From Myxococcales bacterium (lineage in GTDB: Bacteria; Myxococcota_A; Bradymonadia; Bradymonadales; GCA-2716585): DNA of 64,000 nt. Positions 42,077 through 50,431 of the stretch are shown in pieces. The notes beneath the pieces were generated by a model. That model had not been told where the DNA came from and searched no databases. It saw only the letters and a list, made by a program, of their open reading frames with translations. Position 1 is the stretch's first letter. The number at the start of each line of letters is the position of its first letter. The stretch lies in NCBI GenBank assembly GCA_002716585.1, contig PBBL01000073.1:22464-86463 (forward strand), given 5' to 3'. The translations under genes and the position numbers were made by a program.

Positions 42077-43702
42077 TCACCATCCAGCCTTCCAGGTCCT
42101 CACGAGGCGCAGCCCGAAGCTGTTGTAGCGATCTCGGCCCCCGAACGAGTGACGCATCGCGAAGCGAACGTGCCTCGGGTGGTTGCGCCAGCCCGCGCCG
42201 CGGTTGACGCGGGTGCGCGTGGAGGGCGTCCCGACGGGATCGGTGACCGGGCCGCTCGGGTAGGGGCTGTGCCACCCCCAGACCCACTCCCACACGTTGC
42301 CGAGCATGTCGTACAGGCCCCACGCGTTCGGCTCCTTCTGGCCGACGGGGTGGGTGGAGCCGCTGCTGTTGTTGGCGTACCAGGCGATGTCGTCCACCGG
42401 CCCATAGCGCAGCTCCTTGGTGCCCGCGCGGGCGGCGTACTCCCACTCCGCCTCCGTCGGCAGCCGGTACCCCTCGCAGTCCAGGCCGTGAAACTCGACC
42501 TTGCGACACTGAAAGTCACCCGTGCAGCCGGTTGAGGAGCAGCCGGTGCCGACCGTCCCGGTGCAGTCCGACATCGCGTAGCACTGCTCCAGGTTGTCGC
42601 GCCTGGACATCGCGTTGGCGAAGTAGACCGCGTCGTAGAGGCTGACGCGCTCCACAGGGCAGTCCTCGCACTCGTGAAACTGGGAGGGGTTGTTGTTCAT
42701 GACCTCAACCCACTGGCGTTGGGTCACCTCGGTCTTCTGCATCATGAAGGCGCGGGTGAGGGTCACCTCGTGCTGATCCTCCATCCCTCGGGACGACTCA
42801 CCGGGCGCCGAGCCCATGGTGAAGGTCCCGGGCTGGATCAAGACCCACCCCAGCGGGACGGTGTTCCGCTGCCCGTTGAGGGTCCGCTCGACCGGGGCGC
42901 TGAGATCCACAGCGGCCGACGCGACCACGGGCGTCGTCTCGGGCTCCTCGGTCGGGGCCATGAAGAACGAACTCGACAGGCGGTAGGCCTCCCAGGGGAT
43001 CTGCGCCTGCTGGGTGGCCTGGCTGACCTGGGCGTTGACGGCCCGTGACATCGCGGCCAGCTCCTGGGCCGGGTTGGTGGTGAGCTGCTCCAGCCAGGCG
43101 CGGGTGTAGGCGCCGTGCTCCGCGCCCGCGTCGTTGGGGAGCGCCGCCCCCGGGGAGTTGGCGAGCCCGACGAAGGACCCACCAGGCACCTGGATGAAGG
43201 CCATCCCCTGACCCTTGGGCCGAAAAGAGCCCTCGAAGGGGCTCATCCGGCTGGCGTCCAGGATGAAGATCGCCTGACCCGGCAGCGACTCCAGGGTGAC
43301 CATCAGGCGCCCCATGTCGATCGACTCCAGATCGACGTCGGCCTCCGTGCGGATGTTGGCGTCGACGGGGATGAGGTAGTTGCGCCCCTGAACCTGGATG
43401 GCGTAGCCGCTGTAATAGAACAGCCCCGTCCCGCCTCGCTCCAACGCGCGACGGAACGCGCTCAGCGCCTGGTTCATCCCGTCCTGGTCGAGATCGACGG
43501 CCAGCGTCACCTCAAACCCCTGATCGCCCAGGGCCTCCGCCATCGCCCGGGCGTCGGGCGCCGCGGGGCCGAGCGCGCCGGTGGGGTAGGCGCTGTTGCC
43601 GATCACGAGGGCGAGTCGACGGTTGTTGGGGTCGCTCTGCGCCTCGGCGGGCGACGACGCGACGAGCAAGAGCAGAGTGACGAGCAGCAGGTAACGTTCC
43701 AC
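42077..43702 (-). CDS. Inactive caspase-fold - SUMF domain protein
   Basis: 541 residues from GTG at 43702 (GAGG upstream), starting with a signal peptide (cleavage near SPAEA). Residues ~28-230 have the caspase/C14 layout: RRLALVIGNSAYPTGAL, DARAMAEALGDQGFEV, and the two catalytic strands. The His strand reads LFYYSGYAIQ with Tyr100 where GHG is expected, and the Cys strand reads IFILDASRM with Ser151 where DACR is expected. Both catalytic residues are therefore replaced. Residues ~285-540 form a SUMF domain (ALSRAF-like MMQKTEVTQRQWVEVM, GYRLPTEAEWEYAARAG, YDMLGNVWEWVW) closely like that of the adjacent kinase, again without an obvious Cys pair. Probably periplasmic. Confidence 0.88.
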   Translation of the reverse strand: MERYLLLVTLLLLVASSPAEAQSDPNNRRLALVIGNSAYPTGALGPAAPDARAMAEALGDQGFEVTLAVDLDQDGMNQALSAFRRALERGGTGLFYYSGYAIQVQGRNYLIPVDANIRTEADVDLESIDMGRLMVTLESLPGQAIFILDASRMSPFEGSFRPKGQGMAFIQVPGGSFVGLANSPGAALPNDAGAEHGAYTRAWLEQLTTNPAQELAAMSRAVNAQVSQATQQAQIPWEAYRLSSSFFMAPTEEPETTPVVASAAVDLSAPVERTLNGQRNTVPLGWVLIQPGTFTMGSAPGESSRGMEDQHEVTLTRAFMMQKTEVTQRQWVEVMNNNPSQFHECEDCPVERVSLYDAVYFANAMSRRDNLEQCYAMSDCTGTVGTGCSSTGCTGDFQCRKVEFHGLDCEGYRLPTEAEWEYAARAGTKELRYGPVDDIAWYANNSSGSTHPVGQKEPNAWGLYDMLGNVWEWVWGWHSPYPSGPVTDPVGTPSTRTRVNRGAGWRNHPRHVRFAMRHSFGGRDRYNSFGLRLVRTWKAGW

Positions 43703-43858
43703 GGGTTGCCTCGGGCGTAAGCTCCAGGGTCCAGGCTCAAGGGTAGCTCTGCGATCGTGGAGAGGCAACGTGAAGAAAGTCTACCGAAGCGGCCCTCCTG
43801 GACGTAACCTCAACATACGGCGCTGACACGCAGCGTCGCGACAGAGGGACCCCCGCCG

Positions 43859-44563
43859 ATGTTGATGGACGATCGCAGCCTCCTTGAGGCCTACCGCCGC
43901 GGCGACCCCGCGGCGCTGGAAGCGGTGTACCGTCACCATGTTGATCACGTCGAGTTGATGCTCAGGAAGGGCTTCACGTTCTCGTCGGGGGGTAAGACCT
44001 TTCGGTTCATGGGGTTTGGCTCGGCGATGGAGCGCCAGGAGGTGCTCCAGGAGACCTTCATCCGCGCCTTTGGAGAGAAGGCGCGGATCGGCTACAGCGG
44101 CCTCAAGCCGTTCAAGCCCTACCTGCTCGGGATCACGCGAAACCTGGTCATCGACGAGTTTCGCCGACGGCAGCGGGAGATGTCGCTCTTTGTCGCCGAG
44201 GATGGGGGCGAAGGGCTGGTGTTGGACACAGTGGATGGCGCGCTCCTTGAGCAATCTCCTGTCGGCGACTGGGCGAGGCATCGCCCGAACCCCGAACAGC
44301 TCGCGGCGCAGCGTCAGATGGACGCCCTGATGCGGGAGTTCATTTCGGAGCAGGACGACGAGACCATGCGCCTGATCCGAACCCACTTCATCGAAGGGAA
44401 CTCACAGCAACAGACCGCGGCGCTGCTGAACATGGACCGGAACATGGTCCGCAAGCAGCTCCGCATGTTGAGGCTTCGGCTCCTGAGGTTCATGAAGAGC
44501 CACGGTCAGATCCGCAGCCTTGATCCTGACGAGCTGCTTGCAGTAGCTCGTCGTGACGGTTGA
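43859..44563 (+). CDS. ECF-type RNA polymerase sigma factor
   Basis: 234 residues. Region 2 is SLLEAYRRGDPAALEAVYRH through ITRNLVIDEFRRRQREM (the helix that reads the -10), and region 4 is HFIEGNSQQQTAALLNMDRN followed by MVRKQLRMLRLRLLRFM (reads the -35). An extended region 2/linker (FTFSSGGKTFRFMGFGSA) is longer than in classical ECF factors. Its stop overlaps an in-frame TTG and lies 11 bases from the anti-sigma ATG, so the two are a cotranscribed pair. It diverges from the inactive-caspase gene and may act on that promoter too. Confidence 0.88.
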   Translation: MLMDDRSLLEAYRRGDPAALEAVYRHHVDHVELMLRKGFTFSSGGKTFRFMGFGSAMERQEVLQETFIRAFGEKARIGYSGLKPFKPYLLGITRNLVIDEFRRRQREMSLFVAEDGGEGLVLDTVDGALLEQSPVGDWARHRPNPEQLAAQRQMDALMREFISEQDDETMRLIRTHFIEGNSQQQTAALLNMDRNMVRKQLRMLRLRLLRFMKSHGQIRSLDPDELLAVARRDG

Positions 44564-44574
44564 GGGGGCATGGG

Positions 44575-45537
44575 ATGAGCACGACCCATGAGCAGATTCG
44601 CGAGCAGCTCGACCTGCTGTTCGTCGGTGACGAGGTCTCCGGGATCCTGGAGGTGCGCGCGCACCTCCAGGACTGCCCGGAGTGCCGCGCCTACTTCGAT
44701 GAGCTGGCCGAGGCCGACTCCTGGCTGAGGACGGGCGACGAGCCCGAGCCGCAACACCACTCCGCCGCCACCTTCGAGGCGCGCTACTCCCTCGCGGTCA
44801 TGCGCTCGGTGGACTTCCAGGCCGCGCGGCTCGCCCCGACGCCGCCTCCCGAGGCGACGCCGCTCCCCGCGTTGGAGCGCTTCGGGCGTTGGCTCCGCGC
44901 CGCGTGGGCGCCTGCGCTCGCTGCGGGGGCCGCGCTCGCGATGATGCTGTGGCTCAGCCCCTGGGCCACCGAGCCCACCCCGGAGGAGACGTGGACCCCG
45001 CGCGGAGCCGCGACGGACGACGCGACCCCAACCCGGCTCCAGGCGCTTGAGATCTTCTGCGTCGAGCACCACGGGGAGTCCGTCCGCTTCCACGAGGCCG
45101 AGGGCGGGTCGCTGACCTGCGGTGAAGACGAGGAGCTGAAGTTTGGCCTCATCAACGCCGCCGCGAAGGGGCAGGCGACCTGGTCCCACCTCACGCTGGT
45201 GGGCCGCTCCGAGCAAGGTGAGCTGCGCTGGTACCTCCCCGCCGCGCCGGTCCACGCCGACTCCCCGTCGATGCGCGTCACGAGCGCGGAGCGGCTACGG
45301 CCGCTCGGGGAGACCATTCGCCTCTCCGTCCACCACGCCGCCGACGAGGTGATCGAGGTGAGCGCGATCTTCTCCGACGCCCCGCTCCCTCGCGGCGCCT
45401 TGAGCGCGCGCCTCCTCGCCGGGGAGGAGCTGCGCGGCATGGAGGTGGACGGCGCTGTGTTGGGATCGCCGCAGAGGCGCTATGCTGTCGTTCGTAAGCG
45501 CCTGGTGGTTCAGCGATCGGATCACCGCACACCGTGA
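44575..45537 (+). CDS. Zinc-finger (zf-HC2) transmembrane anti-sigma factor
   Basis: 320 residues from the ATG at 44575, which has GAGGGGG seven bases upstream. The N-terminal ZAS/zf-HC2 domain carries His30, Cys34 and Cys37 in VRAHLQDCPECRAYFDEL and would hold the preceding sigma factor at the membrane. A single TM helix lies near 110-130 (APALAAGAALAMMLWLS). The outer ~190 residues are beta-rich (SVRFHEAEGGSLTCGEDEEL, DEVIEVSAIFSDAPLP) and probably sense an envelope signal. The stop comes just before the caspase ATG, consistent with one operon of sigma, anti-sigma and protease. Confidence 0.85.
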   Translation: MSTTHEQIREQLDLLFVGDEVSGILEVRAHLQDCPECRAYFDELAEADSWLRTGDEPEPQHHSAATFEARYSLAVMRSVDFQAARLAPTPPPEATPLPALERFGRWLRAAWAPALAAGAALAMMLWLSPWATEPTPEETWTPRGAATDDATPTRLQALEIFCVEHHGESVRFHEAEGGSLTCGEDEELKFGLINAAAKGQATWSHLTLVGRSEQGELRWYLPAAPVHADSPSMRVTSAERLRPLGETIRLSVHHAADEVIEVSAIFSDAPLPRGALSARLLAGEELRGMEVDGAVLGSPQRRYAVVRKRLVVQRSDHRTP

Positions 45538-45547
45538 GGGCCGCTCC

Positions 45548-47344
45548 ATGCGTCGACGTGCACACCCCCTGACTCTGGCCGCGCTCGTGAGCGCGGCGGC
45601 CTGGCTCACCACCACCGCCGCGATCGCCCAGCCCTCTCCCGACGCCCATAAGCTCTACGCCGTCATCATCGCCAACAACACCTCGGTGGATCAGGGGGTC
45701 GCCCCGCTGCGCTACGCGGACGACGACGGCGCCCGCTACTGGGAGCTGTTCTCCTCGGCCGCGAACGCCGAGGTTCACCTGTTGACCACCCTCGACAACG
45801 AGAGCCAGCTCCTCTTTGACGGCCTCGCGCCCCAGACCCGGCCCCCCGCCCGCGCCCAGGTCCTGAGCACCCTCCAGAAGGTCCGCGGCGCCATCGCCCG
45901 GGACCGCGCTCAGGGCGTCAAGACGACGCTGTTTGTCGTCTTCGCCGGACACGGCGCCATCGACGAGAAGGGCGTCGGCTACCTGAGCTTGAGCGACGCC
46001 CCCTTCACCCGTCAGGACCTCTACCGCGAGGTCATCTCACCGCAAGCCGCCGACCGCACCCACCTGATCATCGACGCCTGCAACGCCTACTACATGGTGC
46101 GCTCTCGCAACGGCGAGGGCGGCGACGACCGCAGCGGCGAGAGCTACGATGATGAGTTCATGCGGTTCCTCGAACAGTCGAACCAGCTCAGCCAGGCCCC
46201 GACCGTCGGCGTGTTCGTCTCCACCACCGGCGCCGCGGAGGTTCACGAGTGGAGCCGCTACCGGGGGGGCGTCTTCAGCCACCAGCTCCGCAGCGGCCTC
46301 CTCGGCGCCGCGGACGTCGACGGCGACCTCGACGTCACGTACCAGGAGCTTGAGGCCTACCTCGCCGCCGCCAACGCCTCGGTCACCAACCCGCGCGCCC
46401 GCATCAACGTCTTCGCCCAGGCCCCGGCCCAGTCGCGCCACGAGTCCATTCTGGAGCTGGACCAGCTCAAGAAGGCCACCTTCCTGGAGTTGGACCGCGC
46501 TCAAGAGGGGCGCTACCACCTCGAAGACAGCCGCGGGGTGCGCTACGCCGACTTTCACAAGGGCAGCGGCGGCGTCATGCGGATCGCGCTGCTGTGGGAG
46601 CCGCTCTGGCGCGCCCCCCATTACTTCATCCGCACCGACCGCGCCGAGGCCCGCGTCGCCCCCGACAGCGGCCCCCGGGTTCACCTCAGCGGCCTGCCCT
46701 TCGTCGAGCGCGCCGACTCCGCGCGAGGCAGCGTGGAGGAGGCGTACCGCCTCGGTTTGTTCGCGACCCCGTATGGGCCGGGCTTCTTTCAGGGGTACAG
46801 CGCCGCGCTCGACCGCAACGCCAGCGCGCAGGTCGCCGTCGTCGCCCCCGCCGAGGAGGACACCCAGCTCGGCCTCCAGCTCGGCCTCGGCGCCTCCCAG
46901 GCCCCGCTGCGGCTGAACGGCCCCCACACCAACCTGGACGCCTCGCTCGATCTGTGGCTGACGCCGCGCTTCGCGCTTCAACTGGTGGGGCAGTTCGGGA
47001 CCGGCGAGCACGAACCGGAGTCCGATGAGCTGAGCGCGTTTCGCCTGAACCGGATCATGGCCGGCGTCGGCGCCACCTGGCGCTGGCACCTGCCCGCCTC
47101 CTTCGTCCTCGAAGCCAACGGCCGCACCGGGCACCAGTGGTTCGTCCTCTCCACCCCGGATCAGCGCGCCGGGGACGCGCTGGCGCTGCGCGCCGAGCTG
47201 GGCGGCCTCGTCGGCTACATGCTCTCCGACGGCCTCAAGGTGGGGCTCCGCGGCGGCGCGGCGGTGGACGTCTACACCGAGGACGACCGGGAGAAGGTGT
47301 CCGCGTCACCCTTCCTTGGGGTGGTGATTGGCTATCAGCGCTGA
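45548..47344 (+). CDS. Caspase-like (C14) protease with C-terminal beta-barrel-like domain
   Basis: 598 residues from the ATG at 45548, with signal peptide (cleavage after AIAQ). Residues ~35-280 are a caspase fold with an intact dyad: His135 in VVFAGHGAIDEKG and Cys178 in LIIDACNAYYMV. A linker domain (~280-430) precedes a C-terminal ~170 residues of alternating beta strands (TQLGLQLGLGASQAPLRL, FALQLVGQFGTGEH, IMAGVGATWRWHLP, SFVLEANGRTGHQW, GLRGGAAVDVYTED) ending in an aromatic-free GYQR, much like small outer-membrane barrels. So the protease may be held at the outer membrane facing the periplasm. Third gene of the sigma/anti-sigma unit, 10 bases after the anti-sigma stop. Confidence 0.85.
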   Translation: MRRRAHPLTLAALVSAAAWLTTTAAIAQPSPDAHKLYAVIIANNTSVDQGVAPLRYADDDGARYWELFSSAANAEVHLLTTLDNESQLLFDGLAPQTRPPARAQVLSTLQKVRGAIARDRAQGVKTTLFVVFAGHGAIDEKGVGYLSLSDAPFTRQDLYREVISPQAADRTHLIIDACNAYYMVRSRNGEGGDDRSGESYDDEFMRFLEQSNQLSQAPTVGVFVSTTGAAEVHEWSRYRGGVFSHQLRSGLLGAADVDGDLDVTYQELEAYLAAANASVTNPRARINVFAQAPAQSRHESILELDQLKKATFLELDRAQEGRYHLEDSRGVRYADFHKGSGGVMRIALLWEPLWRAPHYFIRTDRAEARVAPDSGPRVHLSGLPFVERADSARGSVEEAYRLGLFATPYGPGFFQGYSAALDRNASAQVAVVAPAEEDTQLGLQLGLGASQAPLRLNGPHTNLDASLDLWLTPRFALQLVGQFGTGEHEPESDELSAFRLNRIMAGVGATWRWHLPASFVLEANGRTGHQWFVLSTPDQRAGDALALRAELGGLVGYMLSDGLKVGLRGGAAVDVYTEDDREKVSASPFLGVVIGYQR

Positions 47345-47388
47345 ATTCATCGATCCAGACAGACCTGTTGCGCAGCGTGTACCTGGGT

Positions 47389-50274
47389 TCACCCCCAGGA
47401 CGCGATCCCCTGCATGATGGTGTAGGCGAGGTTGCGGCACGCCTCCAGATCCTGACGGCTGGCGGACTGCTCGTGGGCCATGGCGTTGCGGAGCGCCGCG
47501 AGGGCGAGCGCGTTGACCGCGACCGAGAGCACCTCGTCGCGATCGCCGTGGAGGCCGAGGCCGTTCTCGCACCCGAAGTCCGGGTGGTCGACGCCGAAGA
47601 AGATCACGATGGCGCCGGAGTTGGAGATCGACAGGGTGCGCCAGTCGGCGGTGAACTTCTTCTCCTTCATCGCCTTGGCGACGCGGGGGACCTTGGTCCA
47701 ATCCACCGCGCGGTTGGTGTCCTCGACCGGGATGGTGACGAGCTTGCGCAGCACCCGCTCGAAGTCATCCCAGTTCTCCATGATGGTCTGGTAGTTGCGC
47801 TTGGCGACGTCGCGCAGGTTGCCGAGCAGGTCCGTCAGCCGCAGGTGGAGCCACAGCTCGATCGCCTTGGTGTAGGACAGGATCGCGGGCGACAGGTCGG
47901 CGCTCAGCGGCATCTCGCGCGACTGGAGGTGGAAGAACTCGGCGCCTCGGAGCGCCCGGAGGACCTCCTCGGAGCCGAGCGTATAGCGCGTCAGCTTCTT
48001 GAGGTCGTCGCCGAGCTTCTGGGTGATCACCCGGTTGACCCGATCGTCGTCCACGCCGCTGGCGCTCGTCGCCTGCCAGAGCGCCAGCTTGAGATCGAGC
48101 AGATCCTCCTGAAACGTGCGCGTGGGCGGGGAGCCGTCGGTGTTGATGTTGTCGCGCAGCAGGAGCGAGACCCGCTCCAGCGCGGCGTCCATGAGGTCGT
48201 TGGAGAAGCTCAGCCCGTGCCGCTCGCGACCCAACGCGGCCAGCGCCCGAACCGTCCCATCCACGATCCGCTCCTCGGCGCGGTGGGAGATGAAAAGCTG
48301 GATGAGGCGATCGGTGGCCTCATCCTGGCGGAGGCCACTGAGCGCCTCGATCGCCCTCAAGCGCTGATCGTTGTCCCCGCTGCCCAGGATCGCGTCGATG
48401 CGCGACATGATCGCGTCGGTCGACAGGTGGCGCAGCTGCCCGAGGGCGCTGATCACCTCCAGGTTGGAGCGGTAGCCGCCCCGCGCCGAGATGCGGTCCA
48501 GCACGGGCAGCGGGTCGGCCACCCGCATCAGCCCCAGCGCGTAAGCGTAGATGACCAGCTCGTAGGCGCTCGCGTCGTCGATGGCGTTGACGATGGCGCT
48601 GATCAGCCGCTGCTCCAGCTCACCGTCCGGCTTGTCCATCGACGCCAGCAGCGGCGCCAGCGTCCGAATGCAGGCCGAGCGCGCCAGCCGATCCTGCTCC
48701 TTGGCGAACGCCTCCATGATGCGATCGACCTGATCGGTGTCGGGCATGTCGAGCAGCGCGTGGTAGGCCGCCATCCGGGCGAAGTTGTCCTGGCTGCGCT
48801 CGGCGAGCCGGATGACCCGAGGCCTCAGATCAAAGCGGCGCAGGTTGGCGGCGGCGTAGGCCACCAGCCCCTGGGTCATCCCGTCGTCGTCGCGCTTGAG
48901 GATCTTCCGAAACCCGGCGTCGATCACCTCCAGGGCGTCGTCGTCCAGCGGCAGGTCGTCGGGGCGGTGCCCGCGGGCGTCCCCCTTGTTCTCACGCAGG
49001 ACGACGTGGGCCGGGCGGTGGGCCAGGAGCAGGTGTTGGATGCCGCGCACCGCCTCCTGGCGGACCATCGGCTCGTCGTTCTCAAGCAACCCCACCAGCG
49101 GCTCGTACAGCTCCAACGGCCCGAAGTTGCTCGCCGTGCGGATCGCCGCGGTCGCCACCAACGGATCGGCGTCCGGGGCGAGCTTGACCAGCCGACGCCC
49201 CTCCAGCTCCCCGACCGAGCGCAGCGCCCGGATCGCCGTCGCCCGCACCCGCGCCGTCGCGTCCCCTGAGATGAACCGATCCCACAGCCACTCGGTGATC
49301 ACCGGGCCGCCGATCTCGGCCACCGTCTTGATCAGGCGCACCCGCCCCTTCTCCGTCTCGCAGAACACCTCCCCGGTCTCAAGCACCTCCTCGGGGTCGT
49401 AGCGACGGAGGTTGCGCCCCAGGAACATCCGGGTGTAGTCGTCCTCCTCCTCCAGCGCCGAGGTGATCAGGTCGAGCAGGTCGTCCGACGCGTACTGCCG
49501 CAGCAGCCGCCTCCCCCACAACGACAAGCACCTCAGGTCCGGGCCGTGCGTGTAGCGCAGCCGCGTGACCCACTTCTCGGCCTGCGGGCACCCCAGCGTG
49601 CTCAGGTAGATCAGCGCCGCCCGCGCCAGCTCGCGGTCCTCATCCTGCTCCAGCTCCCCGGTCTGCCACGCGTTCTCCAGGATCTCCTCGACCCGCTCCA
49701 GCCCCGCCGGGGAGACCAGCTCGGTCAGCGCGTACAGCGCCACGATCTGCGCGCGGCTGCCCTCGTCGAGCGCCGCCACGATCGTCCCCTCCGCCTCGGA
49801 GAAGCCGAGGTGACCCAGGACCTCGATCGCCTGCAGGCGGACGATCTCGGGCACGTCCGTCAGGTAGCGCTTCAGCAGCACCGGCCCCGACGCGGGCAGC
49901 GTGATCCGCCCGAACGCGTCGATCACCGCCGTCACCAGATCCGGCCCGTCGTGATCGTCCATGTCCAGCACGTCCAGCGTCCGCAGCAGGAACCGGAAGA
50001 TCACCTCCGAGTTGCGACACTCGCCCATCGCCCGAATGATCGCCCGCTTCTCCGGCAACCAGACGCTGAGGTTGTGCAGCTCGACCAGCGTTCGCGCCAC
50101 CGCCTCGCGGTAGGGGTAGCGCCCCTCGTCGTCCACGAGGTTGCTCAACCTCCCCAGCTCCAACAGGATGCGCGCTCGCGCCTCGTCCTGCGGGTGCATC
50201 AGGAACCGCTCCTGAAGCTCCTGGACCTGCTCAGGTACCTTGACATACGGGGTCGGAGAGGGATGTGAATCCAT
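47389..50274 (-). CDS. Large HEAT-repeat protein
   Basis: 961 residues from the ATG at 50274 (AAGGAG seven bases upstream). Nearly the whole sequence is helical pairs in HEAT/PBS-lyase-like repeats: SEVIFRFLLRTLDVLD, DAFGRITLPASGPVLLKRYL, AIEVLGHLGFSEAEGTIVAAL, ATAAIRTASNFGPLELYEPL, AIEALSGLRQDEATDRLIQL. No signal peptide, membrane helix or catalytic motif was seen. Such solenoids serve as protein or nucleic-acid scaffolds. It is leftward and convergent with the caspase gene, with 44 bases between stops; function unknown. Confidence 0.75.
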   Translation of the reverse strand: MDSHPSPTPYVKVPEQVQELQERFLMHPQDEARARILLELGRLSNLVDDEGRYPYREAVARTLVELHNLSVWLPEKRAIIRAMGECRNSEVIFRFLLRTLDVLDMDDHDGPDLVTAVIDAFGRITLPASGPVLLKRYLTDVPEIVRLQAIEVLGHLGFSEAEGTIVAALDEGSRAQIVALYALTELVSPAGLERVEEILENAWQTGELEQDEDRELARAALIYLSTLGCPQAEKWVTRLRYTHGPDLRCLSLWGRRLLRQYASDDLLDLITSALEEEDDYTRMFLGRNLRRYDPEEVLETGEVFCETEKGRVRLIKTVAEIGGPVITEWLWDRFISGDATARVRATAIRALRSVGELEGRRLVKLAPDADPLVATAAIRTASNFGPLELYEPLVGLLENDEPMVRQEAVRGIQHLLLAHRPAHVVLRENKGDARGHRPDDLPLDDDALEVIDAGFRKILKRDDDGMTQGLVAYAAANLRRFDLRPRVIRLAERSQDNFARMAAYHALLDMPDTDQVDRIMEAFAKEQDRLARSACIRTLAPLLASMDKPDGELEQRLISAIVNAIDDASAYELVIYAYALGLMRVADPLPVLDRISARGGYRSNLEVISALGQLRHLSTDAIMSRIDAILGSGDNDQRLRAIEALSGLRQDEATDRLIQLFISHRAEERIVDGTVRALAALGRERHGLSFSNDLMDAALERVSLLLRDNINTDGSPPTRTFQEDLLDLKLALWQATSASGVDDDRVNRVITQKLGDDLKKLTRYTLGSEEVLRALRGAEFFHLQSREMPLSADLSPAILSYTKAIELWLHLRLTDLLGNLRDVAKRNYQTIMENWDDFERVLRKLVTIPVEDTNRAVDWTKVPRVAKAMKEKKFTADWRTLSISNSGAIVIFFGVDHPDFGCENGLGLHGDRDEVLSVAVNALALAALRNAMAHEQSASRQDLEACRNLAYTIMQGIASWG

Positions 50275-50345
50275 GCGCTGCTCCTTGGGGGTCTTCGCGT
50301 GAAACGTCTTGGGCGTCATGCTGACGAAAGGGGCCATGATCTTGT

Positions 50346-50351
50346 AGTATA
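50346..50351 (-). promoter_or_regulatory. Candidate -10 element of the HEAT-repeat gene
   Basis: On the minus strand TATACT (5/6) sits about 72 bases before the ATG of the HEAT-repeat gene, in the 157-base divergent gap with the luxE-like gene. No good -35 at standard spacing, so confidence is limited. Confidence 0.35.
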
Positions 50352-50431
50352 CCCAACCTCAAACGCGCAAGCCTCCTCCTGCCACATCCGCAGGCCGACG
50401 CTGGCGCACAGAAACCAGGGGATCCACCTCC

